This document shows, piece by piece, positions 1 to 10,184 of a stretch of 64,000 nt of DNA (position 1 is its first letter; each line of letters begins with the position of its first letter). The stretch is from Aspidiotus rigidus. Taxonomy: Eukaryota > Arthropoda > Insecta > Hemiptera > Diaspididae. The notes beneath the pieces were generated by a model. It searched no databases and was not told the origin of the DNA. It saw nothing but the letters and a program-made list of their open reading frames with translations. Made by a program: the position numbers and the translations under genes. The stretch spans positions 12,238,501 through 12,302,500 of the forward strand of contig JAVHKY010000001.1 of NCBI GenBank assembly GCA_035079385.1, read 5' to 3'.

Positions 1-2593
1 TATTTCTTCCACACGTTCTCACACTACTGTAAAGTTGCCAATGTCGAAAGAATCGACGATAAAAAGCTTTGAAAAAATTTATTAGCGAACTTTAAAATAC
101 GACGCCAAACGTGCGTTTTTATTCGTACAGTTCATCTTGTTAATTACGTAATGCAAATGCGAAGTTAACTATTTTATATGTACTTTCCATCCTTACGTAA
201 TTTTTTAACGGCAGACCGGATATTTTTTTACAAAAATTTCCTAGGAAAAGTTAATTTATATAGGAGGTAATAAACATAACACAGACATGTAGGTACAGTA
301 TTGTACAATAAACGTTAGTAGTCTTATGGTTACAATAACCAGAGATACAGATTGTATGCTCTTATGGTTAGCGCTGTATGTATGAACATAATAGCGCAAT
401 ACAGTAGGTCTACGAATATAAAAGACAGTATTGTCGTAAATTTTTCTCCGAGAATTCAATATTTTATTATGTCTTGCATAATTTACCTTCTTTTATTAAT
501 CTTTGGTGCTTCTTCTCGTCACACTCTCCTTTATTCATGCACATATACTTAACCTTGTCATAATTTTAATGCTCGCTTTCCCCTGGTTTTATGCATCAGG
601 GATCTACGTAGGTATCTGAAAGACTAAGTATAAATTTTCATAATCATGATTTTTTCAAATTCTTATATTGATTATTTTTACTGTACTTTGCATATTGACA
701 GTATTTTTTACACACATTACGCTAAATGAGAGAGCACATCTGCGAAATTGAAAAAGTTCTAATTGAAAATAACGCCCTGGTTTCGACTATAGTCCAGTTC
801 GTACACCCGAGAACCTATGAACAACCGAGCTTCCAGAGGAAGTCTGACGAAGATATAGATCGAGCCATTGATGGCTGTTAGCTTTTTCTTTCTCTTCAGT
901 AGCAATAAGGTAGCGATATCAATTCTTCTACTCGTGACCCAGTCGGACAAATTCTTTCAACATACTCTGGCAGAACGAGTCGCTCGGAGTTGAGTTGGTG
1001 CGAATGTACACCGTTTCGAGGAGTCCGGAACAGGAGAAACGTGCACGAAACGTCGTTGCATCGTACTGCTACCTTCGCCCGCACCGTTCGTAACCTCATC
1101 CTCGAATCGCGAGTTAATAAAATTGCGACGGTCGAGAACATTATTAACGTACGCGTATACTCTGCGGTAACAACGACTATTATATCAAACAGCACTCGTA
1201 CCTGTATTACTGCAGTCTACGAGGGTATTGTGTTTGAGGTAACAGGGTTAGTGAGAGAGAGTAAAAGAAATGGACACGAAGAGAGGAAAAAACAGAGAAA
1301 ACAGAACACCACAAGAAGAATTCATAATCTTCGTGACGACTGCGAGCTCACGAAGAATCGGCTCGAAAATATAATAATATACGTATGTTTTGCCGCTATA
1401 TCGCTAAGAACACGAAACTCAACTTCGGAGACATATTCTTGATCCTATTGCTCGGCTGATATTTTTATCTCTTTCTTGTCTGTATGTAAATAACTTAAGA
1501 ACACTGTTCGTAATACGCGGACATGAATCACACGCGAGTCCCGTGCCCGAGTTCGAAGAGAGCAAAAAAAAAAAAAAAAAGGACGGGGAAAAGGCTGAAA
1601 AGAAAAAAATAACTGAAGACCTCACCGGTTACCCGAATTAAATTATTATTACTCGTACAATCGTACAATAGTTAAATAGCTTCAATGGTTTCATTTTACT
1701 ACAGTATGTGTATCTGCTTAGCTAACCTTTTTTAACTCGGTGCATGTGATGTGCGCGTGATACAGGATATGACGACGGCGTATTTCGCATAATTTATTTC
1801 TTAGAATGCAAAAATAATGATGATTCATCAAAGACGAATTGAGAAATGAAACGCGGTACATAAGAATTACAGCACTATAAGTAATGATGAACTGAATACG
1901 CATTGCATGTTCGAGCCTAAAGTCGAAGAGAAAAACTTTTAATTTTCCTTGGTCGTGTATCTTTTATGTCCATAGAAGTGAAAAAGGCAGTTATTTGAGG
2001 AAATTTTTAGTAAAGAGAATGATAAATTCTTGGAGTCTGATATCATAACACTCAGCCATTTAACCGCTTGTGTCGCATGTGCATCCGCAGGGGGGTCTCT
2101 TTCCTCCAACACTGGCATCAACCTTTTCGGGCATAACTTAATTGTTGGAAAAATCTCTCCGGAGAGTGTCTCCAGGCATACGAACTAAAATACACGCATC
2201 AGACACAACTTGGAGTCAAATTGCTGCCAGCGTCTCTTTTTCATCATTCTTCATATCTCTGCTTGGTCTTCTTCCTGTAGAATTTCGGCTGCATGTGGAT
2301 GCAGTACACCGGTTTGGAGTATGCCAAAGAGTGGTTCTGCCTTCGCTTATTCCATTCCGCGTCCATCTTCTTCCTGGCTGAGGCTGCAAATGCAGACACT
2401 TGGTTCCATGCATAGGTGGGATTGTTAGCCAAATCCCCTCCTTGGCGTTGTCAATTGCGCCTCATGTTATTATATTAGCAGAAATAGATAACGTTATATT
2501 GACGAAAATATACAGTTGTAACAGGATGTCTTTCGATTCCCAGCCCGGTTATAGTGATCAACATTGATGACGTCATAATCCTACCTTCGGTTT
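1..2593. other. anonymous region, no supported gene
   Basis: No reading frame here has a recognisable domain. It is AT-rich with short random ORFs on both strands and an A-run at about 1564-1580. A minus-strand open stretch (about 2216-2432) encodes a basic peptide rich in R, K and Q that I could not assign; it could be a scrap of an old transposon. A TGACGTCA motif lies near 2567, just outside the first Buster insertion, and may belong to the CRE-motif repeat seen at 5.2-5.6 kb. Confidence 0.5.
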
Positions 2594-2601
2594 GCTTAGA
2601 G

Positions 2602-2616
2602 CAGTGGTTCCCAACC
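2602..2616 (+). repeat. left terminal inverted repeat of Buster copy 1
   Basis: Fifteen bases CAGTGGTTCCCAACC, matched by the inverse at 4994-5008. The same terminus opens copies 2 and 3. Related CAGTG or CAGGG termini bound the smaller elements at 14261, 45023 and 46318. Confidence 0.95.
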
Positions 2617-2983
2617 AGGGTGCCGCGGCACCCGAGGGTGCCGTGGACCATTCTCAGGGGTGCCGCGAGATTTACAAATAAATCAGCAAAATAGCAATAT
2701 TAAAGCACTAAACTAAAGACTAAAACAGTAAATGTATGTGAATTGAAAGTAGGTATATACTAATAACTAATATATTATGTACTACAATTGAGAGATAAGA
2801 TTTCAAAGCAAGCAGGAACAGGTAATTTCTGCCTTTCGTAGATCTGGGTGTAGGTATCTGTTATAGGTTGTGTAAGTAGTGATTTCATCGTGACCGTCCA
2901 CTTTTTCTCGTTAGCACATGCAGTGTGTGGTTAGATTTCTTTGTGATTGGATTGTAACTTGTAGCAATAATTAATTAAGTTCG

Positions 2984-4858
2984 ATGGATAAATTTTTGGT
3001 AAAAAAACGAAAGGTGGATGATGATTCTGACGATGACATCGGAGGAAATGAAAAGGTTCCCCTCCCATCAGCTGAAACACTGACTCCTTCTCACTCGAAG
3101 AAAAAAAGTAAAATTCGGCAATATTGTGAAGCGTATCTGGCTTATGGTTTCACATGTTGCGAGCTACACGGAGAAGAAGTTCCTGAATGTCTCGTATGTG
3201 GAGATAAACTGAGCAAGGAAGCGATGGTTCCGAGCAAACTTAAAAGGCACCTCACTGCAAAGCATTCGCACCTCGAGGGTAAGCAAATTGACTATTTTAA
3301 GAGACTTCTTGAGAATAGAAAATGCGAAGCAGTTAAATTCACGAAGAAAGTCAAGATTGGTGACCGTGCTCTTGAGGCGAGTTTTATGGCTTCTCAACTT
3401 ATTGCCAAGCAAATGAAACCCCATACGATCGGAGAAATGTTGGTGAAACCAGCTCTCAAGGAAATTGTGCGAATAATGCTGGGGGAGGAAGCTGCGCTAG
3501 AAATTGAGAAGGTACCTATGTCGAATAATACTGTTGCTCGTCGAGTCAGCGACATGTCTGTTGATATTCATGAGCACACTGCTGACATAATTAAATATCG
3601 ACCTTTTGCACTTCAAGTCGATGACACAACAGATGTCAGCGACAAGTGCTACTTGATTGCATTCGTTCGTTTCGTGCACACAAACACTATTCTTGCTCAG
3701 TTCCTATTCTTGAAAGAAATGAAAACTTCCACAAGGGGAGAAGATATCTTCAATACAGTTCATGCCTTTTTCACGCATTCTCAAATACCTTGGAAAAATT
3801 GTGTGGGAATTTGTACGGATGGAGCCCCCAGTATGACCGGCCGTTTCAAAGGATTTGTGTCGTTAGCCAAAAAAGAAAACCCTGAAATTCTCATCGTACA
3901 CTGCTTCCTTCACAGAGAGGCACTTATGACTAAAACGTTAGGAACTGACTTCAAGAACATACTGACGACTACTGTTCACATTGTCAACTACATACGAGGA
4001 AGGCCACTGAAAAGTAGGATCTTCGATGAGTTATGCAAGTCAATGGATGCTGGCTTTACCAGTCTCCTGTACCACACGGAGGTGAGATGGCTGTCTCGAG
4101 GAAAAGTTTTGTCACGACTGTATGAACTGAAAGAAGAAGTCCTCTTATTTCTAATGATGGAGGAACAACAGGCTTATGTAGATGTTTTGACCGACGAGGA
4201 TTGGACAGCTGGCCTAGCGTACCTCAGTGATATTTTCCAACACCTCAACAGTCTCAATTCTAGTTTACAAGGGCCCGATGACAATTTCTTAAAATCCTCC
4301 GATAAAATATCAGCGTTTCGAGATAAGTTGTCCATGTGGAGTACTCGATTGAAAGACGGCCACTGTGAAATGTTTCCACTATTCAAGGGGGAAGAGAACG
4401 AAAATCCAGCGGTTGTGGAGAAAATTTTGGACCATTTACACACCTTGCAGGCTTCCTTAGCAAACTACTTCCCACATTTAAATTCACCAGAGTATGACTG
4501 GGTACGAAACCCGTTCGCATCTACTGTATTACCCGCGAACTATGAGGCGGCGAAAGAAATCATCGAACTAAAACACGATAGAACTCTTGAACTGAAGTTT
4601 AACACCGTACCCCTCACCTCCTTTTGGTTGAACCTCGAAAACGAATATCCAGTATTGTTCGAGCACGTTTCGAAAATTTTAATTCAATTCTCAACGTCGT
4701 GGCTGTGCGAGCATGGGTTCTCTACCCTACTAAATGTGAAAACGAAGAAAAGGCAAACTATCACTGAGGATGCACTTGAAGGAGATATGCGGGTGTGCTT
4801 ATCTAATATTCCCCCGCGAATATCGGACCTTTGTAACCAGGGTCAAATTGCGCATTAA
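2984..4858 (+). CDS. hAT (Buster/ZBED5-like) transposase, intact
   Basis: A 624-aa transposase that would cut and paste the surrounding element in the nucleus. The N-terminus is acidic and lysine-rich with a possible nuclear signal (KKRK near residue 7). A BED-type zinc finger follows, with C69, C72, H89 and H94. The RNase H-like core shows the first Asp in QVDDTTD (D213), the second in CTDGAPSM (D279), a C-x2-H pair (C307, H310), the conserved RW (369) and the final Glu in LCEHGFS (E576). The C-terminal part (about 535-610) is the hAT dimerisation region. Length and motif order match ZBED5-like and Buster transposases; vertebrate ZBED5 is a domesticated relative. The Met at 2984 is the natural start, before the basic tail and zinc finger. 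No catalytic residue is missing, so activity is plausible but not shown. Confidence 0.94.
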   Translation: MDKFLVKKRKVDDDSDDDIGGNEKVPLPSAETLTPSHSKKKSKIRQYCEAYLAYGFTCCELHGEEVPECLVCGDKLSKEAMVPSKLKRHLTAKHSHLEGKQIDYFKRLLENRKCEAVKFTKKVKIGDRALEASFMASQLIAKQMKPHTIGEMLVKPALKEIVRIMLGEEAALEIEKVPMSNNTVARRVSDMSVDIHEHTADIIKYRPFALQVDDTTDVSDKCYLIAFVRFVHTNTILAQFLFLKEMKTSTRGEDIFNTVHAFFTHSQIPWKNCVGICTDGAPSMTGRFKGFVSLAKKENPEILIVHCFLHREALMTKTLGTDFKNILTTTVHIVNYIRGRPLKSRIFDELCKSMDAGFTSLLYHTEVRWLSRGKVLSRLYELKEEVLLFLMMEEQQAYVDVLTDEDWTAGLAYLSDIFQHLNSLNSSLQGPDDNFLKSSDKISAFRDKLSMWSTRLKDGHCEMFPLFKGEENENPAVVEKILDHLHTLQASLANYFPHLNSPEYDWVRNPFASTVLPANYEAAKEIIELKHDRTLELKFNTVPLTSFWLNLENEYPVLFEHVSKILIQFSTSWLCEHGFSTLLNVKTKKRQTITEDALEGDMRVCLSNIPPRISDLCNQGQIAH

Positions 4859-5185
4859 AGTACTTATTTTGTAGCCTAGCATATTTCGAAATTGTACATA
4901 TTCGTAGAATATAAATACAAAAGTTTTTTTCTGTTTTTAATGGGGTGCCGCTGGATCGGGCACTTCTGAAGAAGGGTGCCGCAGATCAAAAAAGGTTGGG
5001 AACCACTGGCTTAGAGAATTCAAATAGTGTTCGATTTTATAAGGGCTATTAACTGTGATTAGAAATCAGAAAAAGTGCTGCAGGGCCAATGACTCCCCGA
5101 CCGTCGATTTAGGGTCGATTTCGAGTCGTAGGCGATGTCGACTCAAACTCGACTAAAATTCTACGTCAAATCGACGATGTCCGTC

Positions 5186-5600
5186 AGAACGGAGTTAAAC
5201 GAGGGTAGCAGGAAACCTTACACGTGGGATCTGAAAAATGTATGACGTCATCGGATTGTGACGTCACAAGCTTGGTCTTTGGAGCTATATACTATGGGAG
5301 AAGGACTTGGAAAGAACTCACGGGTTCTTTAACGGAGTTAAACTAGGGGTGGCAGGGAACTTTTTTTATGGGGCAATCTGAAAAATGTAGACTATGACGT
5401 CACAGGCTCCGCCCCCAAGTTGTATATGATGGGAGGGGACTTGGAAAAAACACTGATCTATGACGGCATCAGATTGTGACGTCACAAGGCTGACCTATGA
5501 CGTCATCAGAATTTGACGTCGCAAGCCCCGCCCCAAAGCTACATACAGTATAAAAGGAGGGGCACTTAGAAACATTTCGAGCTCCGAGCTTTGCCGGACG
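5186..5600 (+). repeat. tandem CRE-motif (TGACGTCA) repeat units
   Basis: Two and a half degenerate tandem units of roughly 146 bp. Each has a GGAGTTAAAC box, a GGCAGG box, a TCTGAAAAATGTA box, one or two TGACGTCA or near-TGACGTCA palindromes, and a purine-rich GGGAGAAGGACTTGG box. Unit 1 starts near 5186 and unit 2 near 5332. A TATAAAAG motif follows at about 5550. TGACGTCA is the consensus CRE/ATF site, so promoter function is possible but is inference. An inverted relative lies at 8090-8235. The block is upstream of the RTE-like LINE remnant and could be part of its 5' end or an independent repeat. Confidence 0.6.
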
Positions 5601-5745
5601 GCGGACATTTTGCCCGAAATCCCCCTCCCGATGAAACATCCGATCTTAAAGGCAAATCGACTGGATGATGACGTCGATTTGCAGTCGAAATATCGTTGAC
5701 TCAGGAAACATTTTGTCCATATTATGTTGACTGCAAGGTGACCAG

Positions 5746-7182
5746 ATGGTACACTTTTTGGTTACTGAAAAAAGAGAACTCTATCTATTTGCAAAAATCT
5801 TTTCCAAAGTCATTCTAAATAGAATCAAGCTGCTCCTAGATGTCCAACAGCCAATCGAACAGGCGGGCTTTTGTAAATCTTTCTCAACCATAGACCATAT
5901 TCACTCAATTAACCAAATCACCGAAAAAGGGAGGGAATATCAACAAGACATTTTCATCGAACTAATCGATTATAAAAAAGCCTTTGACTCCCTGAAACAC
6001 AGTCCTAAAGGCACGAGGAATACCAAAAACATATAGAACTATCATTCAAGCATTATATAAGAACATAAAAGCTAGAATAAAAACAGATGTCACGGGAGAG
6101 TACTTTGAAATAAAGAAGGGGGTGGCCCAGGCTGATCCTTTATCACCGGCGCTTTTCAATTGCGCTGTAGAACATATCTTTAGGAAATTGGATTGGGAGG
6201 ATAAGGGGATGAACATCAATGGGAAAAAATTATCAAACCTCAGGTTTGCGGACGACGTGATCCTCCTATCGAACTCCGAAGTAGAACTTGGGAGCATGAT
6301 CAACGATCTGATCAAAAAAGGGGTGGAATCTGGTTTCGAAATGAGCACATCAAAAACAGTAAAGTTGGGAAGCTTTGAATATCAGAGGAGGACCAAAATA
6401 GAAACAGTACGTACCGAGGTAGCCACCTATTTAGGGCAGCAAATATCCTTCATTAATCGAACCGAGAAAGAAGTAGAAATCAGAATTACAAAACCTTGGA
6501 ACAAATTCTGGTCCTTAAAAAACATATTCAGAGGTCCCTTCCAACAGAACCAAGAAAGCGAAGTCTTTAATGTGTGCGTTGTCCCGACCCTAATATACGA
6601 TTCTCAAACATGGCCACTGTCCGCAAAAACCACAAACAAGCTCATAACTACCCAGAATACCATGGAAAGATCAATGCTAAGCCTCAAGAGAAGGGACCGT
6701 ATAAAAATTTCAGAAATCAGGAAGGCATTAAAAGACAATATCGATATAGCAAGGTACGTTCGAAGGCAGAAGTGGAGATGGGCGGGTCACGTCGCACGCA
6801 TGAAAGATGACAGATGGACCTATAAGACAACCTTCTGGTTTCTTTCGCACCTAAAGCTTTGACTATAGATATGCTTTGTATGGACTGCGCGAAGCCCGTG
6901 AAAAAGTGGTAGTGAGATCTCGCCCGTTTAAAAACACGTCGCCCCGTCAACGTGACTGAGAGCTGCCATTTGATTTACGTTGCCGCCAAAGTGACTGAAA
7001 GAGATCTTTCTACCACTTTTCAACGAGCGTTAACACGCATTAGCGCAGTCCATACAAAGTACTATATAGTTAAAGACCTAAAGAGGAAAAGGGGCCGCCA
7101 ACCAATCAGATGGGCCGACAATTTGTATGGGTTCCTCGGGGGGGGGGGACTTCGGAAGTTCGCTGGAAACAGGGGGGAATAG
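5746..7182 (+). pseudogene. RTE-like non-LTR retrotransposon reverse transcriptase, broken
   Basis: A decayed LINE polymerase. The first part (5746-6036) has the fingers/palm region with AKIFSKVILNRI, EQAGF and a YKKAFDSL block. After a frameshift near 6010 the frame resumes with GVAQADPLSP, where the usual GxxQGDPLSP motif has lost its second Gly, then RFADDVILL (catalytic pair near 6250). The C-terminus has RWAGHVARM, typical of RTE-type and related endonuclease-reverse transcriptases. Translation is cut at 6857 by a 219-bp MITE; deleting it with one target copy brings KRKRGRQPIRWAD back in frame. A G-run near 7139-7148 precedes the end. No endonuclease domain is present, so the copy is 5'-truncated and dead. 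Confidence 0.82.
6857..7075. mobile_element. 219-bp palindromic MITE nested in the LINE
   Basis: Almost the whole element folds back. The left arm (CTTTGACTATAGATATGC...) and the inverse of the right arm (CTTTAACTATATAGTAC...) share a long block TTTGTATGGACTGCGC and then AAGTGGTAG. It is flanked by a perfect 8-bp duplication ACCTAAAG (6849-6856, 7076-7083). Removing the element and one duplicate restores the LINE reading frame, which proves insertion. The 8-bp target also fits nnnTAnnn, suggesting a hAT (Buster-type) transposase, although its termini do not begin CAG. Confidence 0.9.
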
Positions 7183-7310
7183 TTCAGACTGCAGGAGACC
7201 TTTGCTCTCTACGGGCCGAGGGTGGTTCATACTAGATATAAGTAATCAAATAATGTAAATAAGTACCTTCAATAAAGACATATTATTATCTATTCCTCAA
7301 AATGACTAAA

Positions 7311-8089
7311 AGTATTATTATTTTAAAAAATCTGCACTCTTTTTTCGATTAAAATACTCTCTTGATGTTACGACACCTTCTTTGTACATTTTTTTTCACC
7401 GAGGTTTTTTCTTTTTTTTTTTTTTTTGCCTGTCGAATGAAAATTTTTGAAAATACTCTTTCACTTCCGAAAATATCTCGTCTTCCTGTAACTCCGTTTT
7501 GATATCGATTCTTAGGCTACCAAGAATTGTAGCAATATTAATTTTGGGAACTATCAATAGACTATCAGTAGTTTTTTGGAAAAAGCTATCGGGATTTACG
7601 ATAGTTTTGATAAATCAAAAAAAAAAAAAAAAAAAAGGCGATAGTTTGGAAATTTTTCTTTTTCTTATCAAAATCACGAAATTGCTGCAAACAATTCAAA
7701 ATATGAATTAAAAATATTAAGATCAGTCAGACGATACCAGTTATGTAATGCAGCCCTACAAAGTGAGAAGGACGTATATCCAGAACTTCGATCGGCAAAA
7801 AGTTTATTTACTCTCTTTGAAGCGATAATTTATTTATTTATATTAAAGTGCCCTCCAACAGCCGATCGGCCAGTGACAGAAGAGCACTATAAACAGAAAG
7901 AAAAAGAAAAAAAAATGGAGAAACAAGAAACAAACAAAATAAAATAAAACAAAATTAAAAAAAGAATTAGATGCCGTTGCAGGACTGCAATGGCAGCGGG
8001 GAACTTGTTGTCCCGAGTCCCCTAAAGCCTGAAGTTTTTCCAAGTCCTGAAAATCATGACGTGGAAATATGAACGCGCTGCAATTTCAA
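7311..8089. other. anonymous AT-rich region with homopolymer runs
   Basis: T-runs near 7388 and 7410-7426, an A-run near 7618-7636 and an A/G-rich tract around 7895-7965. Several CTATC/GATAG half-palindromes lie between 7550 and 7645. No coding potential was recognised. Confidence 0.5.
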
Positions 8090-8235
8090 GGAAGCCGTCG
8101 TCTTTCCAAGTTCCCTCCTATCATATATAGCTCAGAGGTAGGAAATTTTCCAAGCCCCCCCCCCCTCTATCATATATAGCTCGGAGGTAGGAATTTTTCT
8201 AAGTCTCTCTCCCCTCTCCGTGACGTCATCAATCT
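8090..8235 (-). repeat. inverted relative of the CRE-motif tandem repeat
   Basis: Two tandem units of about 55-60 bp, each with TTTCCAAG, a C/T-rich run, TATCATATATAGCTC and GAGGTAGGAA, followed by TGACGTCATC near 8220. Read on the minus strand this matches the GAGCTATATA...GGACTTGGAAA boxes of the units at 5186-5600. The pyrimidine run reaches about ten consecutive C near 8156. Confidence 0.6.
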
Positions 8236-8451
8236 CGTAACATCATCAACCTCGCTCGCGCTCGCGGATGAAAATTTCCTGGAAATACCCCCCAACAAAG
8301 GGATAGCGGATTCCCCGCTAAAAAAATGAAGTAAAATAAAATAAAAGAAAACAATAATGATATTATTATATCCTCCACTAGCCACCTGAACTCTGGTTCC
8401 ATATCCAATCCCCAACCCCTTCCACAAACCAATTATTTCAAAGAATAAACC

Positions 8452-8452
8452 A

Positions 8453-8483
<31 letters not shown>

Positions 8484-8533
8484 AAAAATAAATACATAAA
8501 TGAATAAATAGATACATAATAATAATAATAATT
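8452..8533 (+). repeat. AAAT/AAT microsatellite
   Basis: An imperfect tetranucleotide AAAT tract (8452-8512) runs into an AAT trinucleotide tract (8517-8531). It is a simple sequence repeat with no coding role. Confidence 0.85.
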
Positions 8534-8697
8534 ACAGATATATGGAGGCCATTTGGTCATAGGGGTGCGGACAACAGCAAACTGAGAGATTTTTGATATG
8601 GATAAGAAAATGACTTCAAAACCGTTCAATCTGACGCTATTTTCAACGAAAAATCCAGTGGCGGTATGGTTTTCCAATTAAATGTTTCTTCATCGAG

Positions 8698-8975
8698 TTA
8701 TAACAAAATATCGGTGATACGCTCAAAATGGAGTCTTATCAGTACTCGTATCAGTAACTTGAGTGGTATTTCTAGTGATCCACTTGAAGCGCTAGGTGGA
8801 CTATTAGTGGAAATTTTACAATCTCCTTCTATAATATTGTAAAGAAGATCGTACGATTGTACACTGAAATCATCTAACGATGAAGGAATCATTCGTTCAA
8901 ACATGTTAAAGGCGGTTGTATCGAACTTTACTGGAACTCGATCAAATTTACTGCAAGCTATGGCGCACTGCGCAC
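8698..8975 (-). other. possible coding exon or ORF of unknown origin
   Basis: On the minus strand an open frame of about 92 codons ends at 8698. Its composition looks more protein-like than the surrounding ORFs: FDRVPVKFDTTAFNMFE, then an acidic stretch, then LLIRVLIRLHFERITDILL. Just upstream on that strand is a pyrimidine stretch ending TGTGCGCAG, compatible with a splice acceptor, so it could be a terminal exon. I recognise no domain and found no partner exon. It may equally be chance. Confidence 0.2.
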
Positions 8976-10057
8976 ACAAAAAGAATGCTGGAGTTAGGGA
9001 AGTATTGGGAGTCTCCACATTTCTATTAGATTGTAAGGGACTGGAAAAGTGGAGGATCAATGAGTGGCAAGGAGAGCACCACAGGTAGAGTAGCAGGTCA
9101 AGAGTTATGCAAGTGGTGCACCTCCTCCTTCCCGTCCTTGAGAGAACAGAAAATGGACACAACAAGGTAAGTAAAACCTAACTCTGTGGCACAGCTGGCG
9201 AGTAATCTGTCACTTGTGTGTTCATCTCATCAAATGGGTCGGCATCCAGTGATAAACATAGGGCGCTCCAGGTCGAGTCTGTGGCAATAGGTCTCCATGA
9301 TAAGGCAGCAGACAGTCTTGGCAATTGGTGAAAGTTGTAGGGTAAGGCTGAGGGACTTTGCATCACCCAAGGCTGGCTAAACGTATCTATCAAAGAATGG
9401 TTAGTCCGCGGAGGAGGTGGTGGTCAGAGGAAGGTGGAGGGGAAGAGTTGGGCTGGGCCCGCGTGTTCAGTGGAAGGAAGAGGTAAAGTGGGCAGGGACC
9501 GGGCTGAACCCGCCCACCCAAGAGTCTTTGGCCGGGAGGACAGGTAGGAGCTCCATAACCCAGGCCGAGTCGAAAGCTGACTTCATGCAAGGGTACAGCA
9601 ACACGCAGTAGGGGGTGCGAGCAGTTGTCAGAATTCTGGCTCCAGGAGGGAACTCAATCTGCTGTGGCTGGTAAGGGTAAGGAGGTAATGCTGCCAGGCT
9701 GGAAGGGTGTAGCTTTTTAGCGCCCGTGAGGTCGTACGAAGGTTTCTTGGTGCTTAGTCTGGGGAAGAGATCTTGGCAGCCGAGAAAAATCAGCATCTGG
9801 AGCCAGGTGAGGTTGCACTTGCATTTTTGGTGGGTGAAGTTAGGTTAGGTCAACGACCGCGAGGCTTGCGTTTTTTTTGGACGATGCCTCTACTAAATTT
9901 CTTAATCTAATTTTCCTGAACTATAAGGAATATCAAGAAAAGGAGAAGCGAACGACCTCACGGCAGGGGGGAGTCACCTGGTCAGCCCTTGAGATGAAGC
10001 TAATTTATAAAATGCAACCCTAGATTTTTTTAGAAGAGACACGTTCGCTTCGGTCTC
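8976..10057. other. anonymous region with purine/GC-rich tract
   Basis: No recognised gene. A G-rich segment (about 9400-9560) gives long proline-rich open frames on the minus strand that look compositional. A GTAAGT donor-like site sits near 9163 on the plus strand without a convincing exon. Confidence 0.4.
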
Positions 10058-10184
10058 AAGTTTTTCTTTGGCTATTGAGAGGTTCGTTGACAACCCCGGA
10101 GACCTATGAAAGATTTGTTCTTAAGTTTTTCTTTGGCTATTGAGAGGTTCGTTGACAACCCCGGAGACCTACGAAAGATTTGTT
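10058..10184 (+). repeat. tandem duplication, 65-bp period
   Basis: A unit beginning AAGTTTTTCTTTGGCTATTG and ending GAAAGATTTGTT occurs twice (10058 and 10123) with one T/C difference (CCTATGAAAG versus CCTACGAAAG). Near-identity indicates a recent local duplication. Confidence 0.9.

Larger units (their letters stand above)
2602..5008 (+). mobile_element. Buster-group hAT DNA transposon, copy 1 (autonomous)
   Basis: A complete hAT element. It begins CAGTGGTTCCCAACC and ends with the exact 15-bp inverse, and it is bounded by a perfect 8-bp target duplication GCTTAGAG (2594-2601 and 5009-5016). The target fits nnnTAnnn, which is characteristic of the Buster branch of hAT transposons. Just inside the left terminus is the perfect palindrome GGGTGCCGCGGCACCC. 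A 382-bp leader precedes one uninterrupted transposase ORF, followed by about 150 bp of 3' sequence. Two further copies in the window (24336-26741 and 41738-44143) are nearly identical, which implies recent movement. Confidence 0.96.
5740..7310 (+). mobile_element. 5'-truncated RTE-like LINE
   Basis: Extent of the LINE remnant. The 5' boundary is uncertain; recognisable coding starts near 5746. The 3' end is placed at the AT-rich tail with AATAAAG near 7271 and TATTATTATC near 7281. No target duplication was identified. The 219-bp MITE at 6857-7075 is nested inside. Confidence 0.6.

Noticed and set aside
990..1442. 150-codon open frame on the plus strand
   Set aside because: Composition is that of random AT-rich DNA, no domain recognised, and it overlaps an equally open frame on the other strand.
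3164..3885. Short frames antisense to, or out of frame with, the Buster transposase, repeated in all three copies
   Set aside because: Conserved only because the element is conserved; no independent coding signal.
9390..9800. Proline-rich open frames on the minus strand
   Set aside because: Explained by the purine-rich composition of the plus strand; no motif.
9840..9860. TTAGGTTAGG, similar to the insect telomere repeat
   Set aside because: Only two units; expected by chance in 64 kb.
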